NCBI GenBank assembly: GCA_036833635.1 | Contig: DAITPJ010000001.1 | Location: 1 to 64,000, forward strand | Direction: 5' to 3' | Length of the DNA stretch: 64,000 nt | Source: Terrimesophilobacter sp036833635 | GTDB taxonomy: Bacteria > Actinomycetota > Actinomycetes > Actinomycetales > Microbacteriaceae | Shown: positions 32,094-42,328 of the stretch, one piece after another | How positions within the stretch are numbered: the stretch's first letter is position 1 | Layout: each line of letters opens with the position of its first letter | The notes under the pieces: model-generated | The model's input: the letters and a program-made list of their open reading frames with translations, nothing else | What the model was told of the DNA's origin: nothing | Databases searched by the model: none | Position numbers and translations under genes: made by a program

Positions 32094-32699
32094 GTGCCGC
32101 TCATCCTGCGCTATCTCGGAATGGCCGCGTCGTGGGTGGGATTCTCGCTCGCCTTCACCCTGCTGTTCCTCGGCATGCGCGCCGTCATCGCCGTCGGAGG
32201 ATTCTGCGCGGAGGGCGGCCCGTACGAAATCGCCACCCATTGCCCGGGAGACGTCGAACTGCTTCTGCCCGCGAGCGTCTACATCGGGTTGGCTGCAGTC
32301 GGGCTCAGCCTCTACCTGGCGCGCGGCCTCGGCGCGTCACTGGCTCTCCTCGCCTGGCCGATCCTGTTCGTCGGGCTCTCGCTGAACTTTCTCCAGTCGG
32401 GCCTGGACCCGCGGTCAATGAGTGGCGTCGGCGTCGCGCTCGGCGCCATGTTCTTCATCATGGGTGTCGTTCCGCTCGTCGCCTGGCTGCGCCAGCCCGG
32501 GAACGTCTCTGCAGCAGTCGCAGGGACGAGCCACCTCGACGGGACGCCCGCGGGGAGCATTTCCTTTGCCTGGCGTCGAGCCGCAGGCTCGGAACAATAC
32601 GGCGGTTTGAGGCCCGTCGACTATCTCGTGCTCGTCCCGCTGTGGCTCATCGCGGTCCTGCTCGGTATCTGGCTCGCCATCTTCTGGTTCAGCGTCTAG
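32094..32699 (+). CDS. Conserved membrane protein, function unknown
   Basis: A 201-aa protein with about five membrane segments: residues ~7-35, 60-75, 80-98, 108-130 and 175-198. A cysteine pair in the first outer loop (GGFCAEGG...HCPGD) could form a disulfide. I do not recognise a family. The start GTG 32094 is supported by a TCTAAT sequence 6 nt upstream, a weak match to the local leaderless pattern. It is convergent with purA, 15 bp away. Confidence 0.65.
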   Translation: MPLILRYLGMAASWVGFSLAFTLLFLGMRAVIAVGGFCAEGGPYEIATHCPGDVELLLPASVYIGLAAVGLSLYLARGLGASLALLAWPILFVGLSLNFLQSGLDPRSMSGVGVALGAMFFIMGVVPLVAWLRQPGNVSAAVAGTSHLDGTPAGSISFAWRRAAGSEQYGGLRPVDYLVLVPLWLIAVLLGIWLAIFWFSV

Positions 32700-32714
32700 T
32701 TCCGGGCGGCGGTA

Positions 32715-34001
32715 CTACCCCACGAGATCGTGGCGCACGACGATCGCGTCGCGGGCAGGCCCAACCCCGATCGCCGACATCCGGGAGCCGCTCATCGCCT
32801 CGAGCGCGAGCACATAGTCCTGTGCGTTCTTCGGCAGGTCGGCGAACTCCCGAACGCCGGTGATGTCCTGGGTCCAGCCCGGCAGGTACTCGTAGACGGG
32901 CTTCGCGTGATGGAAGTCGGTCTGCGAGACCGGCATCTCGTCGAGCCGCCTTCCCTCGACTTCGTAGGCGACACACACCGGGATCGACTCGACCCCGGTC
33001 AGGACGTCGAGCTTGGTGAGCACGAAGTCGGTGATCCCATTGATGCGCGCGGCGTAGCGGGCCATGGGTGCGTCGTACCAGCCGGTGCGGCGCTTGCGAC
33101 CCGTCGTCGTGCCGAACTCAGCGCCGTGCTCGGTGAGGAAATCCCCCCACTCGTCGAACAGCTCGGTCGGGAACGGGCCGGCGCCCACGCGTGTCGTGTA
33201 CGCCTTGATGACGCCGATGACCCTGTCGAAACGGTTGGGCGCGACACCAGATCCGGTCGCCGCCCCGCCGCTTGTCGCATTCGAGGATGTCACGAACGGA
33301 TAGGTGCCGTGGTCGACATCCAGCATCGTCGCCTGGCCGCCCTCGAAGAGGACGGTCTTGCCCTCATCGAGCGCCCTCGTCAGCTCGAGCGCCGTATCGG
33401 CCACCATGGGCCGCAGCCGCTCGGCGTAGGAGAGCAGCTCGGTCACGACGTCCTCGACCGCGATCGCGCGCCGGTTGTAGATCTTTGCGAGGATCTGGTT
33501 CTTCTGGTCGAGTGCACCCTCGACCTTCTGGCGAAGGATGTTCTCGTCGAAGAGGTCCTGGATGCGCACGCCGACCCTGTTGATCTTGTCCGCGTAGGCC
33601 GGGCCGATCCCACGACCGGTCGTGCCGATCTGCCGCTTGCCGAGAAAGCGCTCTGTGACCTTGTCGAGCGTGCGGTGGTAGCTCGTGATGACGTGGGCGT
33701 TCGCGCTCACCCGCAGCCGCGAGACGTCGACGCCGCGCGCGGTGAGTGCGTCGAGTTCCTCGAACAGCACGGCGATGTCGACGACGACGCCGTTGGCGAT
33801 GACCGGCACGACACCCTCGGTCAGGATGCCGGATGGCAGCAGGTGCAGCGCGTACTTCTCGGTGCCGACGACGACCGTGTGCCCGGCGTTGTTGCCGCCG
33901 TTGAACTTGACGACGTAGTCGATGCGGCTGCTGAGGAGGTCGGTGGCCTTCCCCTTGCCTTCATCGCCCCATTGGGCGCCGATGAGCACGATGGCGGGCA
34001 T
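32715..34001 (-). CDS. purA: Adenylosuccinate synthase
   Basis: A 428-aa enzyme for the GTP-dependent joining of IMP and aspartate on the way to AMP. It has IVLIGAQWGDEGKGKATDLL with the catalytic Asp, FNGGNNAGHTVVV with the catalytic His, GTTGRGIGPAYADK, GTYPFVTSSN, TTGRKRRTGWYD and FVLTKLDVLTG. ATG 34001 is the family start, with AGGGA 8 nt upstream. It lies apart from the other purine genes of the window. Confidence 0.96.
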   Translation of the reverse strand: MPAIVLIGAQWGDEGKGKATDLLSSRIDYVVKFNGGNNAGHTVVVGTEKYALHLLPSGILTEGVVPVIANGVVVDIAVLFEELDALTARGVDVSRLRVSANAHVITSYHRTLDKVTERFLGKRQIGTTGRGIGPAYADKINRVGVRIQDLFDENILRQKVEGALDQKNQILAKIYNRRAIAVEDVVTELLSYAERLRPMVADTALELTRALDEGKTVLFEGGQATMLDVDHGTYPFVTSSNATSGGAATGSGVAPNRFDRVIGVIKAYTTRVGAGPFPTELFDEWGDFLTEHGAEFGTTTGRKRRTGWYDAPMARYAARINGITDFVLTKLDVLTGVESIPVCVAYEVEGRRLDEMPVSQTDFHHAKPVYEYLPGWTQDITGVREFADLPKNAQDYVLALEAMSGSRMSAIGVGPARDAIVVRHDLVG

Positions 34002-34051
34002 GGCGAAGGTCCCTTCGTTTGGCGGGGGATTGCGCTCCAGTCTATCGGGCG

Positions 34052-34675
34052 CTACCTGTCGAACGGCACGTGCTGCAGGATCCAGGCATGCATCGCAATG
34101 GCGGCCGCGGCCGACGCGTTGATCGACCGAGTCGACCCGAACTGGCTGATCTCGACGACGGCTTCGGCGGCGGCGACCGCCTCGGCGGTGAGCCCTGGCC
34201 CCTCCTGCCCGAACAGCAGCACGCAGCGCTCCGGGAAGCGGAATGTCTCGACCGCGACGCTGCCCTCGATGTTGTCGATGGCGATGACGGGAATCGCGTT
34301 CTCCCGTGCCCACTCGGCGAAGGCGGCGACATCCGGATGCTGGAGCACATGCTGGTAGCGGTCCGTCACCATGGCGCCTCGCTTGTTCCATCTTCGGCGC
34401 CCGATGATGTGCACGGTCTCGGCCGCAAACGCATTCGCGCTCCGCACGATCGACCCGATGTTCATGTCGTGCTGCCAGTTCTCGATCGCGACCTGGAACG
34501 GGTGCCGGTGCTCGTCGAGGTCGGCGACGATCGCCTCCATGCTCCAGTAGCGGTAGCGGTCGATGACGTTGCGGGTGTCGCCCTGCTCGAGCAACTCGGG
34601 ATCGTAGCGCTCGTCCTCCGGCGGCAGCCCCGGCCAGGGACCCACCCCGTGCGTCGTCAACTCGGGTTGGTCCAT
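34052..34675 (-). CDS. SpoU/TrmH family RNA 2'-O-methyltransferase
   Basis: A 207-aa SPOUT methylase. Motif 1 is MNIGSIVRSANAFAAETVH, motif 2 LLFGQEGPGL and motif 3 QFGSTRSINASAAAAIAMH, which form the knotted AdoMet site. An N-terminal ~60 residues are specific to the actinobacterial group. It modifies a tRNA or rRNA ribose; the position is not predictable. A TAGCGT box lies 7 nt before the ATG and overlaps the stop codon of the giant surface-protein gene, so a leaderless transcript is likely. Confidence 0.9.
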   Translation of the reverse strand: MDQPELTTHGVGPWPGLPPEDERYDPELLEQGDTRNVIDRYRYWSMEAIVADLDEHRHPFQVAIENWQHDMNIGSIVRSANAFAAETVHIIGRRRWNKRGAMVTDRYQHVLQHPDVAAFAEWARENAIPVIAIDNIEGSVAVETFRFPERCVLLFGQEGPGLTAEAVAAAEAVVEISQFGSTRSINASAAAAIAMHAWILQHVPFDR

Positions 34676-34682
34676 GTTCCCA

Positions 34683-34688
34683 ACGCTA
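34683..34688 (-). promoter_or_regulatory. -10 box of a leaderless promoter at the end of the giant gene
   Basis: TAGCGT on the minus strand ends 7 nt before ATG 34675; its TAG is also the stop codon of the upstream gene. Confidence 0.55.
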
Positions 34689-37600
34689 GTGGGCCCGACG
34701 CATCCGACGCCCAGGACGTCGCCTCAGGACCCCGATTCCGACGAGCAGCCCGCCGGCGAGTATGAGCCCGAGCGGCACGAGCAGAAGCAGGCCGGGGTCG
34801 GCGTTCGACCCCGTGTAGGCGAGCCGGAACGAGTTGACGAACTCGACCCGGTTCGGCGCAGGATCGCCCGTCCAGCGAAGCGGAAGGAGGTCGATGGCGG
34901 TCGTCTCGACGGCGGAGCCGAGTGAGCCATCCGCTGCCGTGAGAGCGGCCGTCGTACGCACGGCCCCGCCCGTTCGCGTCTCCTCGACGGTGCAGTCGGC
35001 ACCCTCGGCCAGCTCGGTCCAGGTCACCGTCTCTCCGTCGCGGATGACGGCGGCACCTGGTTCGGCCGGGTCGATGCTGCGTCCGTCCAGCGTGCACTCG
35101 AGGGTCACCTCGAATGGTCCGGCGCCGCGGGTCCCGCTCGCGTCGACGACCTTCTTGGCCGCCGAGACGTCGGCGAATCGGAATGTGTTCTCGATCGAGA
35201 TGCCGTCCTGCGCCTGGTCGGCGGCGGACAGCACCGCGGCGTCGAGGGTCACCGTGAACTCACCGTCTATGAGATCGTTGCCGTTCTCGTCGAGGATCCG
35301 CGTCGCGCTCGCACCCCCGTCGCGGGTCTCTTCGACTACGCAGTCTGCGCCCGAGGCAAGGCCCGTGTACTGGGCTACCGGCGAGGCAGCCGTCACAATT
35401 CTCGTGCTGCCGCCCGGGATCACGACCGCCACGCCGTCACGTGTGCAGCTGAGCTGGAACTCGAACTCGATCTCCGGCACGGGGAGGCGCGCGAACTTGT
35501 CGATCGCGCCCGTATCGCCCGCAAAGGTCTTGGTGATCTCAACGGAGCCGGTGAGGTACCAGTTCCTCACGTCGATGTCCACGATCGGCGACGGCACGGC
35601 CTGGGTCGGACCAGGAACCACGAGAACGCCGACCGACGTGTCGGTGCCGTCGTTCGGGGTGACGACCACCGCATCCGCCCCCTGGAGCCCGACCTCGGTG
35701 AAGGTGCACGAGGAGCCCGCGATGATGTTCTCGAGCACGATCTGCCAGGCGTTGCTGGCATCCAGTTGGACTATGCCTGCGTACTGCGTCGTGGCACCGA
35801 ACGTGCACTGCACATCGACCGAGAAGGTCTTGTCCAGCCCGAACTGGGCGGAGCCGCTTCCGGCGAAGCGCTTCGTGACGATGAGGGCTGCCGGGGCGTC
35901 GAACCGGTTGTCGGCATTGGCGACGTTCGTCACGCCACTCACCGTGTCGGGGCTGAGCCGGGTGAAGGTCGCCGTCCGCGCGACGTTGTCGACCACGACT
36001 GCTGAGCCAGGGCGGGCCGGAGCGGTCTGCGCGGTCATGATCGTCCCGTCGGCTCCCTTGGCGTCGGTCTCGGTCACGACGCAGTCGGAGTTCGCGGGAA
36101 TCCCGAGGATGGTCCTCGCCTGCGTGTCATCGAGCACGAACGCCGAGTCTGCTGCCGCGAGCGGCACGGCTGCGCCGAGAAATGTGCATCCGACCGAGAA
36201 GGCGTAGTCCTCCGGGATGACTCCGGCCGTCGTCGTCACCGTCTTCGAGATGCGGATCCCGGCGAGCTGGTAGTCGTTCACGAGTTGCACGGTCGGCAGC
36301 GCGGTCGGATCGGCGAGCGGGTCCACGGTGATAGTGGTCGCCGTGTAGGTGGTCTGCCCGCTCGCATTCGTCTCCGTCACGGTGCACGTGGCGCCGCCAG
36401 GGAGGTTGTCGAACTGCACGCCTGGGACGGTGGCCGGCACGGTCGACGTGTCCGCCGTGAGCGTGAACGGACGCGTGACGACCTCGCCGAGCGAGGAGCA
36501 GACGAGGTCACCTGCGAACACCTGGCCGTTCGGAATGAAGGATGCCGCGGGCCCCGTGACCTCCTTGTCCAGCAGCACGCTGCCGGTCGCGAGGGCGACC
36601 GAGACGACGGAGTAGTCGAGGGCGGTGACTGCGGTGTCCGTCACGCCCGTGCGGGTGATCGCGGATGCCGAGAGCGAGTTGCTCGCGACGGTGTCGGCCC
36701 CAGGGGTGCTCGAGAGCGCCGCCGTGCGCGTCAGGACGTCGATCGTGACAATCTCTGCAGGTTGGAAGAGGTGACTCGACGGAAAGTCGATGACGAACTG
36801 GAGCGCGGTGACGACGGTCGGATCTGCGAGGCTGCCGGCCGTCCAGACGGCCCATCCCGTCGCGGGGTCGCTTCCGCAGGCGTTCGCGTTCGTCGGGTTC
36901 TGCAGCACGAGCTTGCAGGGAGCCGTCGCCGTCGTGTAGTACACGGTCATGGTCGCGCCCGGGATACCGAGGTTCGCAGTGATCTCGTCGGCGAAGCCCG
37001 CCGCCCATCGCGAGTTCCTCAGGAACCCGTCGAGGATCGTGCTGTCGGCGACATCCGGGAGTCGCGTGGAGAGCACGAGTCTCGGCATCTGCGTCGTGCC
37101 GGTGTTCTGCGCTGTGAGCCGCCAGGTCTCCTTCTGGCCCGGCAGCGTCAGTGGGATGCAGGGGAGACGGGAGAAGCCATCGCTGTCGATGAGCGCCGCG
37201 CATCCGCTCGCACCGGTGAAGCCCTGGTCGGTCGGGTAGTCGATGTCGAGGTCGGCCTTGACCGTCATGAGGGCGCGAAGCGCCGCCTGCTCAGAAGGTC
37301 GGACCGTCGTGGCAGTCGAGCACTCCCGCGTGGCCGAGTCGTAGCTGGCAGAGAATCCGGCAGGAGCGGTGCACGTGTCGAACTGCCGGTCTCCGCGGAT
37401 GCTGAAGCTGTTCGTCACATTGGTGTTGTTGACGAGGCCCGGCCGGAACATCATGGGAATCGTGATCGTGTAGGTCTGGCCTACCTCGAGAACCGAGTCG
37501 GCGGGGAAGCTGTAGGTGATCTTCTGCGGGCCGTAGCCATCCGCCTGCACCGCGACGATCGGGCCGCTCGTGCCGGTGGGCAGGGCGGTGCCATTAGCGG

Positions 37601-40600
37601 GAGTGGGGGCGCTCCCGGCGAGCGCGTAGGTGTACGTCCACGGATTGTCCGGGTCGAAGACAAGTTGCGCTCCGACGCCGTCGCTCGGCAGGTAGTCGGT
37701 GATGACCGGATTCACGATGGGCCAGTTGCCGGTATTCGTCGCGCTGAGTGTGTAGTTGAAGATGCGCCCCGGCGCTTTCACGCCGGCCGGAGTCTTGTGA
37801 ACCCGCACCCCTGTCGTCGCGTATGCGTAGAGGTAGTTTGCAGTATTCGTCGCAGAAGCCGTCTTCCCCCAGACCCCCACGACGTCGGCCTGGAGCGCGT
37901 TCGTCGTGCGACCGGCGACGGTTTCGCCGGGCGACGGCGCGTTGCCCGGGTAGTTCGTGAGGACCGGATCACCGCTCCGCAGGTCGACCCGGCGCTGCAC
38001 GAGGAGCGGAATCGCCACGGCCGGCGCCTGCGGGTTCTCCCACTGGGTGTTGTCGCTGCGGCGGTAGGTCACACGCAGCCCTTCGACCTGGCTCGCCGTC
38101 ACGCCGGAAGGGAGGAAGTTCGCACGCGCCTGCGCCTGGTTCTTCCAGGTCCCCCCACCCACCCAGGTTCCGCCACGAGCCGTGCAGCCCGCATCCGGGC
38201 TCGCCGCAATCGCCGTCGCGTCCCAGGTGCTGTTGATGCATGCCTCTACCTGGACGACCATCCTGCCTGCCGCAATGTCAGGCGAGAAGGTCTGAAGGGT
38301 CAGCTGCGCCCCCGACGTCGGAAGCCGGGTGAAGTCGAAGGCGTTCCAGAATGTCGCGCGATCGTCGGTGACGGTCAGCGACTGGACTCGCTCGCTGCCG
38401 TTCGGCGTTGCATTCAGCGTGAGCCGGATCTCACCCCTGGACGGCTCCGCCTCCGAGGTTGTAAAGAAGACCTTCGAGGTCGCCACGCCGATCGTCGAGT
38501 CGACCACGGCGATGTTCGCGCCATCGATCGCTGCGAGCGTCGCGTCGATGAAGGTCGGTGCCACCACCGGGCTCGCGCTGTCCCAGCGCCGGTCCGCAAC
38601 GATCGCCTCGGTCGAGTTGAACACGGTCCCAGCGGCGACCGGGTTGCCCGTGGCCCGCAGGGTCGCGCGCAGCCCGAGGTCGAAGACGATGACGGCATTC
38701 GTCGACGAGCCGACCCCGTTGATGCGACCGGTGTAGCGGATCTGGAACCCAGTGGCGTCCGCGAGCTGGCTCGCGGTCCAGGCCATCACTGCTGCAGCGA
38801 CCACCGCCGGCGTGCCGCTGGACACGAGATCGCCGCCAGCGGTTCTCGTCACGACGACGGTGAGCCCGGTGGCTCCTGCCGGGTGAGAGAACGAGTGGAA
38901 CCGAACGAGGTCGAACTGGTCGAAAGGCGAGTCGTTCGGCGTGGCCACACTCGTGTTGGGTTCGCTGACGGTGAGGGAGTCGACCTTGCCGACGGTTTGG
39001 TTGACCGCGCTGATCATCACCCGGCTCGTCGGCCGCACAGTGACGCTCGAGTCGGGGATGGGCAAGGCTCCGCCCGTCCAGGTCTTCGTGACGGCGACTG
39101 CGAGGTTCGGATCCTGGAGCTGGATCGTGTCCGACGCGCGATCGGTCAGGGTGCCGCCTCCGGCGAGCGTCGCCTGCGACCAGGCGTCGTTGCGGATGAC
39201 GCTGTGGCCGCCGGGAATTGTCACGGCCTCGTTGTACTGGTATCCGTCCACGACCGGTGAGGTCGCGTCACTGCGAAGGCTGTTCCGCAACTGGAACACG
39301 AGGTCGATGCGCCGATTGTGGGCGATCGAGTCGGCGACTCCGCTGCCAGGGGCGGGGCTCAGCCCGGTGCGGCCGGGCCGTTCACTGAAGACGAACCGGA
39401 TGGCGACGTACTGGTCCCGCTGGGTCGCGTCGAGCGTTCGCGCCGGGAAGGCCCCCGCGCAGGGGGCCGCCGCGGTGCACCATCCGGATGGTGTCTCCCA
39501 CGTGTTCGTCGTGCGGTTGTAGAGCTCGGCGTAGACCTGGTCGTACTGCAGGAGCGGGTCGAGGGAGTTGCCGATCGCGGGAATGCTCGCGAGGTTGAAC
39601 GCGTCGTACATGCCCTTCTGGCTCCAGAGGTCCGGTGCAGGGTCCCCCGCACCATCGGTCGGCCCGTCGTAGACGACCACCTGGTCGATTTCCGAGTACC
39701 CGTCGGTCGACCACGACAAACGGACTCGGGTCTGGTTGTCGTTACGCGTGTTGATGATGTTCTGCGCACTCGTGTTGCCGACGTTGATGAACGCCTTGTC
39801 GAGCAGGTCCGCCGCGCCGGAACCGGGACCACTTGCCACGGGAACGAGCGTGACCGTCGGGCACGGGTTGGAGGCGGCGACGTTCGACTCGAGCGCGCCT
39901 GGGTTGCCGACGCTCGTTCCCTCGGACGCGCTGCAGTTCTGAAGCGACTTCGCCGCGTTGGGGAGCGGGGTCGCGCTGTCGCGCAACTGCGAGCGCAGCG
40001 CGTAGCCGAGGTTCGCCGTGAGGGACTGGCCGGGTTGGAATCCCGTCGTCGAGTCCCAGCTGAGCTTGACGCCGTAGACATCGTTCCGGATCGCGGTGGG
40101 GATGTCGTAGGTGTGCGTGCCGGGCCCGAAGGCCTGCAACACGGTGTACACACCCAGAGCGTCGCGATAGGACAGTGTCAGGGTCGCGTCGCCTGGGACC
40201 TGAGTGACAACGAGCTGCGTCGCATCGAAGTACCGGTACCAGTCGGTGAGTCCGGTCGGCGCGCTGGGGTCGACCATCTCGATGTGATCCATCGCCCTCG
40301 TTGAATCCGGATACCCGGCCACCGTGGTCGTGAGTGTCGCGATGGTGGACTGCCCCGCGCTGGCGCGAATCGAGCCGCGGGTCAGCGACTTCGAGGTCGA
40401 GACGTTCACCTGGTCGGAAAGCACCGTCACCGTGTCAGAGGCGAACGCGGGCCCGACCGCCTGGCTGTATGCGTCGACGCCGGTGACCTGCACCTGGTTG
40501 GTGTAGAGCTGGCTGAAGTTGGGGGCGACCTGGGCGGGGTTCGCGTCGATCGTGAACGGGATCGTCGCGTTGGCACCCTGCAGCATCGTTCCGGTGAAGG

Positions 40601-42098
40601 TCACGCTGAAACCGGTCACGCGCTTTCCCGGATCCGCGGCGGGGAGGCCTGGTCCCGACCCGCCCGAGGTCGAGGTCGTACCGTCCGAATAGTTGTAGCT
40701 GATCGAAACCGAGGTCGCCCCCGCAGGCCAGACGACACCGGTGAAGCCATCGAAGATGAGCCCGCCGCCCGCATGCGCCGGCGCCAGCGGGTTGGCGCTG
40801 CTGAGCTCCGCGGGGTCGGACGGCTCCGCGATCGTGAGTGAGGCCAGCGGAATCGACCCGGTGTTGCTGCCCGTAAGAGTGACGGTGGCCGTGGTGAGAT
40901 TCGACGGCCCGAAGGCGACCGTGGAGATCCGGTCAGGGGTGATCGACTTGCCCGCCGACACGGCGCTCGTCGCGGCCGTGATGCTGTACGCGGCGGTCAC
41001 CGGGGTCGTCGCGGTGAGGCTGTCCCGCACGACGGTGGACTGGGCGGTGTTCGGATGGCTGCCCGCGGTGACTCCGGCCCGGTTCGCGAGAGTCAGCGCG
41101 ACGCTCGAGGACGCGGCGCGCGGAATCTCCGCGGTCGCCCCGGAGGAGAACTCGATGCGAATGCCGCGGGCATCCGCGGGGGTCACGGCGGGCGGCAGGA
41201 CGAGCGGGTTGCCCACGGCGACCGGTGCCGCCGCCACCCAGCCGGGCGTGACGAGCGTCGAGTCCCACAGCGACAGCGTGGCCGAGCTCGCACCGGTGGG
41301 CCAGGTGACGGTATCGAGCGATTGGAGGGCGAGGGTGGTCTGGAAGATATTGCCTGCAGCCGCGGGGTCGACCGGGTCCTGGATCGTGAGCGTCGAGACC
41401 GCGGCGTTCGAGGTGTTGGTTCCACCGAGGGTGAGCTGGGTCGTCAGGCCGGGTACCGCGATATTCGAGGAGGGAGAGAATGCCTTGGTCGGCTGGGTGG
41501 CCAGTTCGAGCGGCACTTCGAGGTCGACGGATGCCGTGCTGGGCACCATGGGCGCGTTGTCGGCGACCATGTGCGACGTGTTCGCGACCGTGCGCGGAAC
41601 GGGCGTGTAGTCGAGGTCGGATCGCACCGTCACCGGGATGGTGACGGTGACAGTGCCATTCGTGAGTCCCGTCGACCCGGCCGGTTTCACCAGATCCTGA
41701 TGGAAGGCGATCGTGACCGTCTGTCCGACGACGGTGATGGTTCGCTCCGACGCGCTGAGCGCCGGGGTCAGGAGGATGTCTGCCGGATCGGGGAGGATGA
41801 ACTCGGACGGAACGACATCGGTGAGCACGGCATTCACGCATTCGTCGGTGAGAACCGAGCACCCGACCTCGATCATCCAGTTGAAGGTGTCGGCGGGGTG
41901 GACGAGTGTCGCGTTGGCCGACTTGGTATTGCGGACCGCGGCCGGGTCGGCCGCGAGCGCCGCGGTCGCCGGCACGATGACGGAGGCAACGACCGCGAGA
42001 ACGGTCGCGGTGGAGAGCGCCATCCGCGCGGCGAGTCCTCGCGAGCGGCGGCGCGTCGGGTTCACGCGGGCAGCGATAATCGCGCCAGTGCCAGGCAT
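34686..42098 (-). CDS. Giant multi-domain cell-surface protein with LAYTG sorting signal
   Basis: A 2470-aa secreted protein. A basic n-region and a hydrophobic core (ALSTATVLAVVASVIVPATA) form a signal peptide cut near residue 49. The first ~1450 residues are repeated ~130-200-residue beta-rich modules of the kind K.(I/L)..(G)..(T)...L...N, with DUF11-like parts (VRVHKTPAGVKAPGRIFNYT). Five DUF5979-like repeats follow from about 1838, 1947, 2070, 2185 and 2310, each with paired Cys and VTET-type strands. The end LAYTGSNADPG, a hydrophobic stretch and RRRPGRRMRRAH form a class-E type sortase signal. ATG 42098 has a GAGGAT SD. It probably forms a long wall-anchored stalk or adhesin. Confidence 0.88.
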   Translation of the reverse strand: MPGTGAIIAARVNPTRRRSRGLAARMALSTATVLAVVASVIVPATAALAADPAAVRNTKSANATLVHPADTFNWMIEVGCSVLTDECVNAVLTDVVPSEFILPDPADILLTPALSASERTITVVGQTVTIAFHQDLVKPAGSTGLTNGTVTVTIPVTVRSDLDYTPVPRTVANTSHMVADNAPMVPSTASVDLEVPLELATQPTKAFSPSSNIAVPGLTTQLTLGGTNTSNAAVSTLTIQDPVDPAAAGNIFQTTLALQSLDTVTWPTGASSATLSLWDSTLVTPGWVAAAPVAVGNPLVLPPAVTPADARGIRIEFSSGATAEIPRAASSSVALTLANRAGVTAGSHPNTAQSTVVRDSLTATTPVTAAYSITAATSAVSAGKSITPDRISTVAFGPSNLTTATVTLTGSNTGSIPLASLTIAEPSDPAELSSANPLAPAHAGGGLIFDGFTGVVWPAGATSVSISYNYSDGTTSTSGGSGPGLPAADPGKRVTGFSVTFTGTMLQGANATIPFTIDANPAQVAPNFSQLYTNQVQVTGVDAYSQAVGPAFASDTVTVLSDQVNVSTSKSLTRGSIRASAGQSTIATLTTTVAGYPDSTRAMDHIEMVDPSAPTGLTDWYRYFDATQLVVTQVPGDATLTLSYRDALGVYTVLQAFGPGTHTYDIPTAIRNDVYGVKLSWDSTTGFQPGQSLTANLGYALRSQLRDSATPLPNAAKSLQNCSASEGTSVGNPGALESNVAASNPCPTVTLVPVASGPGSGAADLLDKAFINVGNTSAQNIINTRNDNQTRVRLSWSTDGYSEIDQVVVYDGPTDGAGDPAPDLWSQKGMYDAFNLASIPAIGNSLDPLLQYDQVYAELYNRTTNTWETPSGWCTAAAPCAGAFPARTLDATQRDQYVAIRFVFSERPGRTGLSPAPGSGVADSIAHNRRIDLVFQLRNSLRSDATSPVVDGYQYNEAVTIPGGHSVIRNDAWSQATLAGGGTLTDRASDTIQLQDPNLAVAVTKTWTGGALPIPDSSVTVRPTSRVMISAVNQTVGKVDSLTVSEPNTSVATPNDSPFDQFDLVRFHSFSHPAGATGLTVVVTRTAGGDLVSSGTPAVVAAAVMAWTASQLADATGFQIRYTGRINGVGSSTNAVIVFDLGLRATLRATGNPVAAGTVFNSTEAIVADRRWDSASPVVAPTFIDATLAAIDGANIAVVDSTIGVATSKVFFTTSEAEPSRGEIRLTLNATPNGSERVQSLTVTDDRATFWNAFDFTRLPTSGAQLTLQTFSPDIAAGRMVVQVEACINSTWDATAIAASPDAGCTARGGTWVGGGTWKNQAQARANFLPSGVTASQVEGLRVTYRRSDNTQWENPQAPAVAIPLLVQRRVDLRSGDPVLTNYPGNAPSPGETVAGRTTNALQADVVGVWGKTASATNTANYLYAYATTGVRVHKTPAGVKAPGRIFNYTLSATNTGNWPIVNPVITDYLPSDGVGAQLVFDPDNPWTYTYALAGSAPTPANGTALPTGTSGPIVAVQADGYGPQKITYSFPADSVLEVGQTYTITIPMMFRPGLVNNTNVTNSFSIRGDRQFDTCTAPAGFSASYDSATRECSTATTVRPSEQAALRALMTVKADLDIDYPTDQGFTGASGCAALIDSDGFSRLPCIPLTLPGQKETWRLTAQNTGTTQMPRLVLSTRLPDVADSTILDGFLRNSRWAAGFADEITANLGIPGATMTVYYTTATAPCKLVLQNPTNANACGSDPATGWAVWTAGSLADPTVVTALQFVIDFPSSHLFQPAEIVTIDVLTRTAALSSTPGADTVASNSLSASAITRTGVTDTAVTALDYSVVSVALATGSVLLDKEVTGPAASFIPNGQVFAGDLVCSSLGEVVTRPFTLTADTSTVPATVPGVQFDNLPGGATCTVTETNASGQTTYTATTITVDPLADPTALPTVQLVNDYQLAGIRISKTVTTTAGVIPEDYAFSVGCTFLGAAVPLAAADSAFVLDDTQARTILGIPANSDCVVTETDAKGADGTIMTAQTAPARPGSAVVVDNVARTATFTRLSPDTVSGVTNVANADNRFDAPAALIVTKRFAGSGSAQFGLDKTFSVDVQCTFGATTQYAGIVQLDASNAWQIVLENIIAGSSCTFTEVGLQGADAVVVTPNDGTDTSVGVLVVPGPTQAVPSPIVDIDVRNWYLTGSVEITKTFAGDTGAIDKFARLPVPEIEFEFQLSCTRDGVAVVIPGGSTRIVTAASPVAQYTGLASGADCVVEETRDGGASATRILDENGNDLIDGEFTVTLDAAVLSAADQAQDGISIENTFRFADVSAAKKVVDASGTRGAGPFEVTLECTLDGRSIDPAEPGAAVIRDGETVTWTELAEGADCTVEETRTGGAVRTTAALTAADGSLGSAVETTAIDLLPLRWTGDPAPNRVEFVNSFRLAYTGSNADPGLLLLVPLGLILAGGLLVGIGVLRRRPGRRMRRAH

Positions 42099-42328
42099 TA
42101 AACATCCTCGAGTCGGGTCGGAGGCATCGGGTCGCGGACGCCCGGTCGCGTCGTGTGAATCGGGTTATCACGACGCCGAGGTCCGGCTAGCAGGTGGCAA
42201 CCGATATATTGAAACCGCCGCCTGCCTCACCACACTATGGCTCAGGGCCGATGGTCGGGCGTTCCCATCCACCCCCAATGATGGGGGAGTCATGAGCTGT
42301 CCAGTCGAGGCGCGGCTCGCTCATGTCG
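42099..42328. promoter_or_regulatory. Upstream region of the giant surface-protein gene
   Basis: 230 bp with no gene. On the minus strand it holds an AT-rich part (TTTCAATATATCGGTTG, near 42199-42213) likely to contain the promoter, and a possible hairpin CGTCGTG/CACACGACG with loop ATAACCCGATT in the leader. A GTGATA-CCCGATT stretch recalls part of the leaders at 56010 and 58555, but the similarity is short. Confidence 0.35.
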
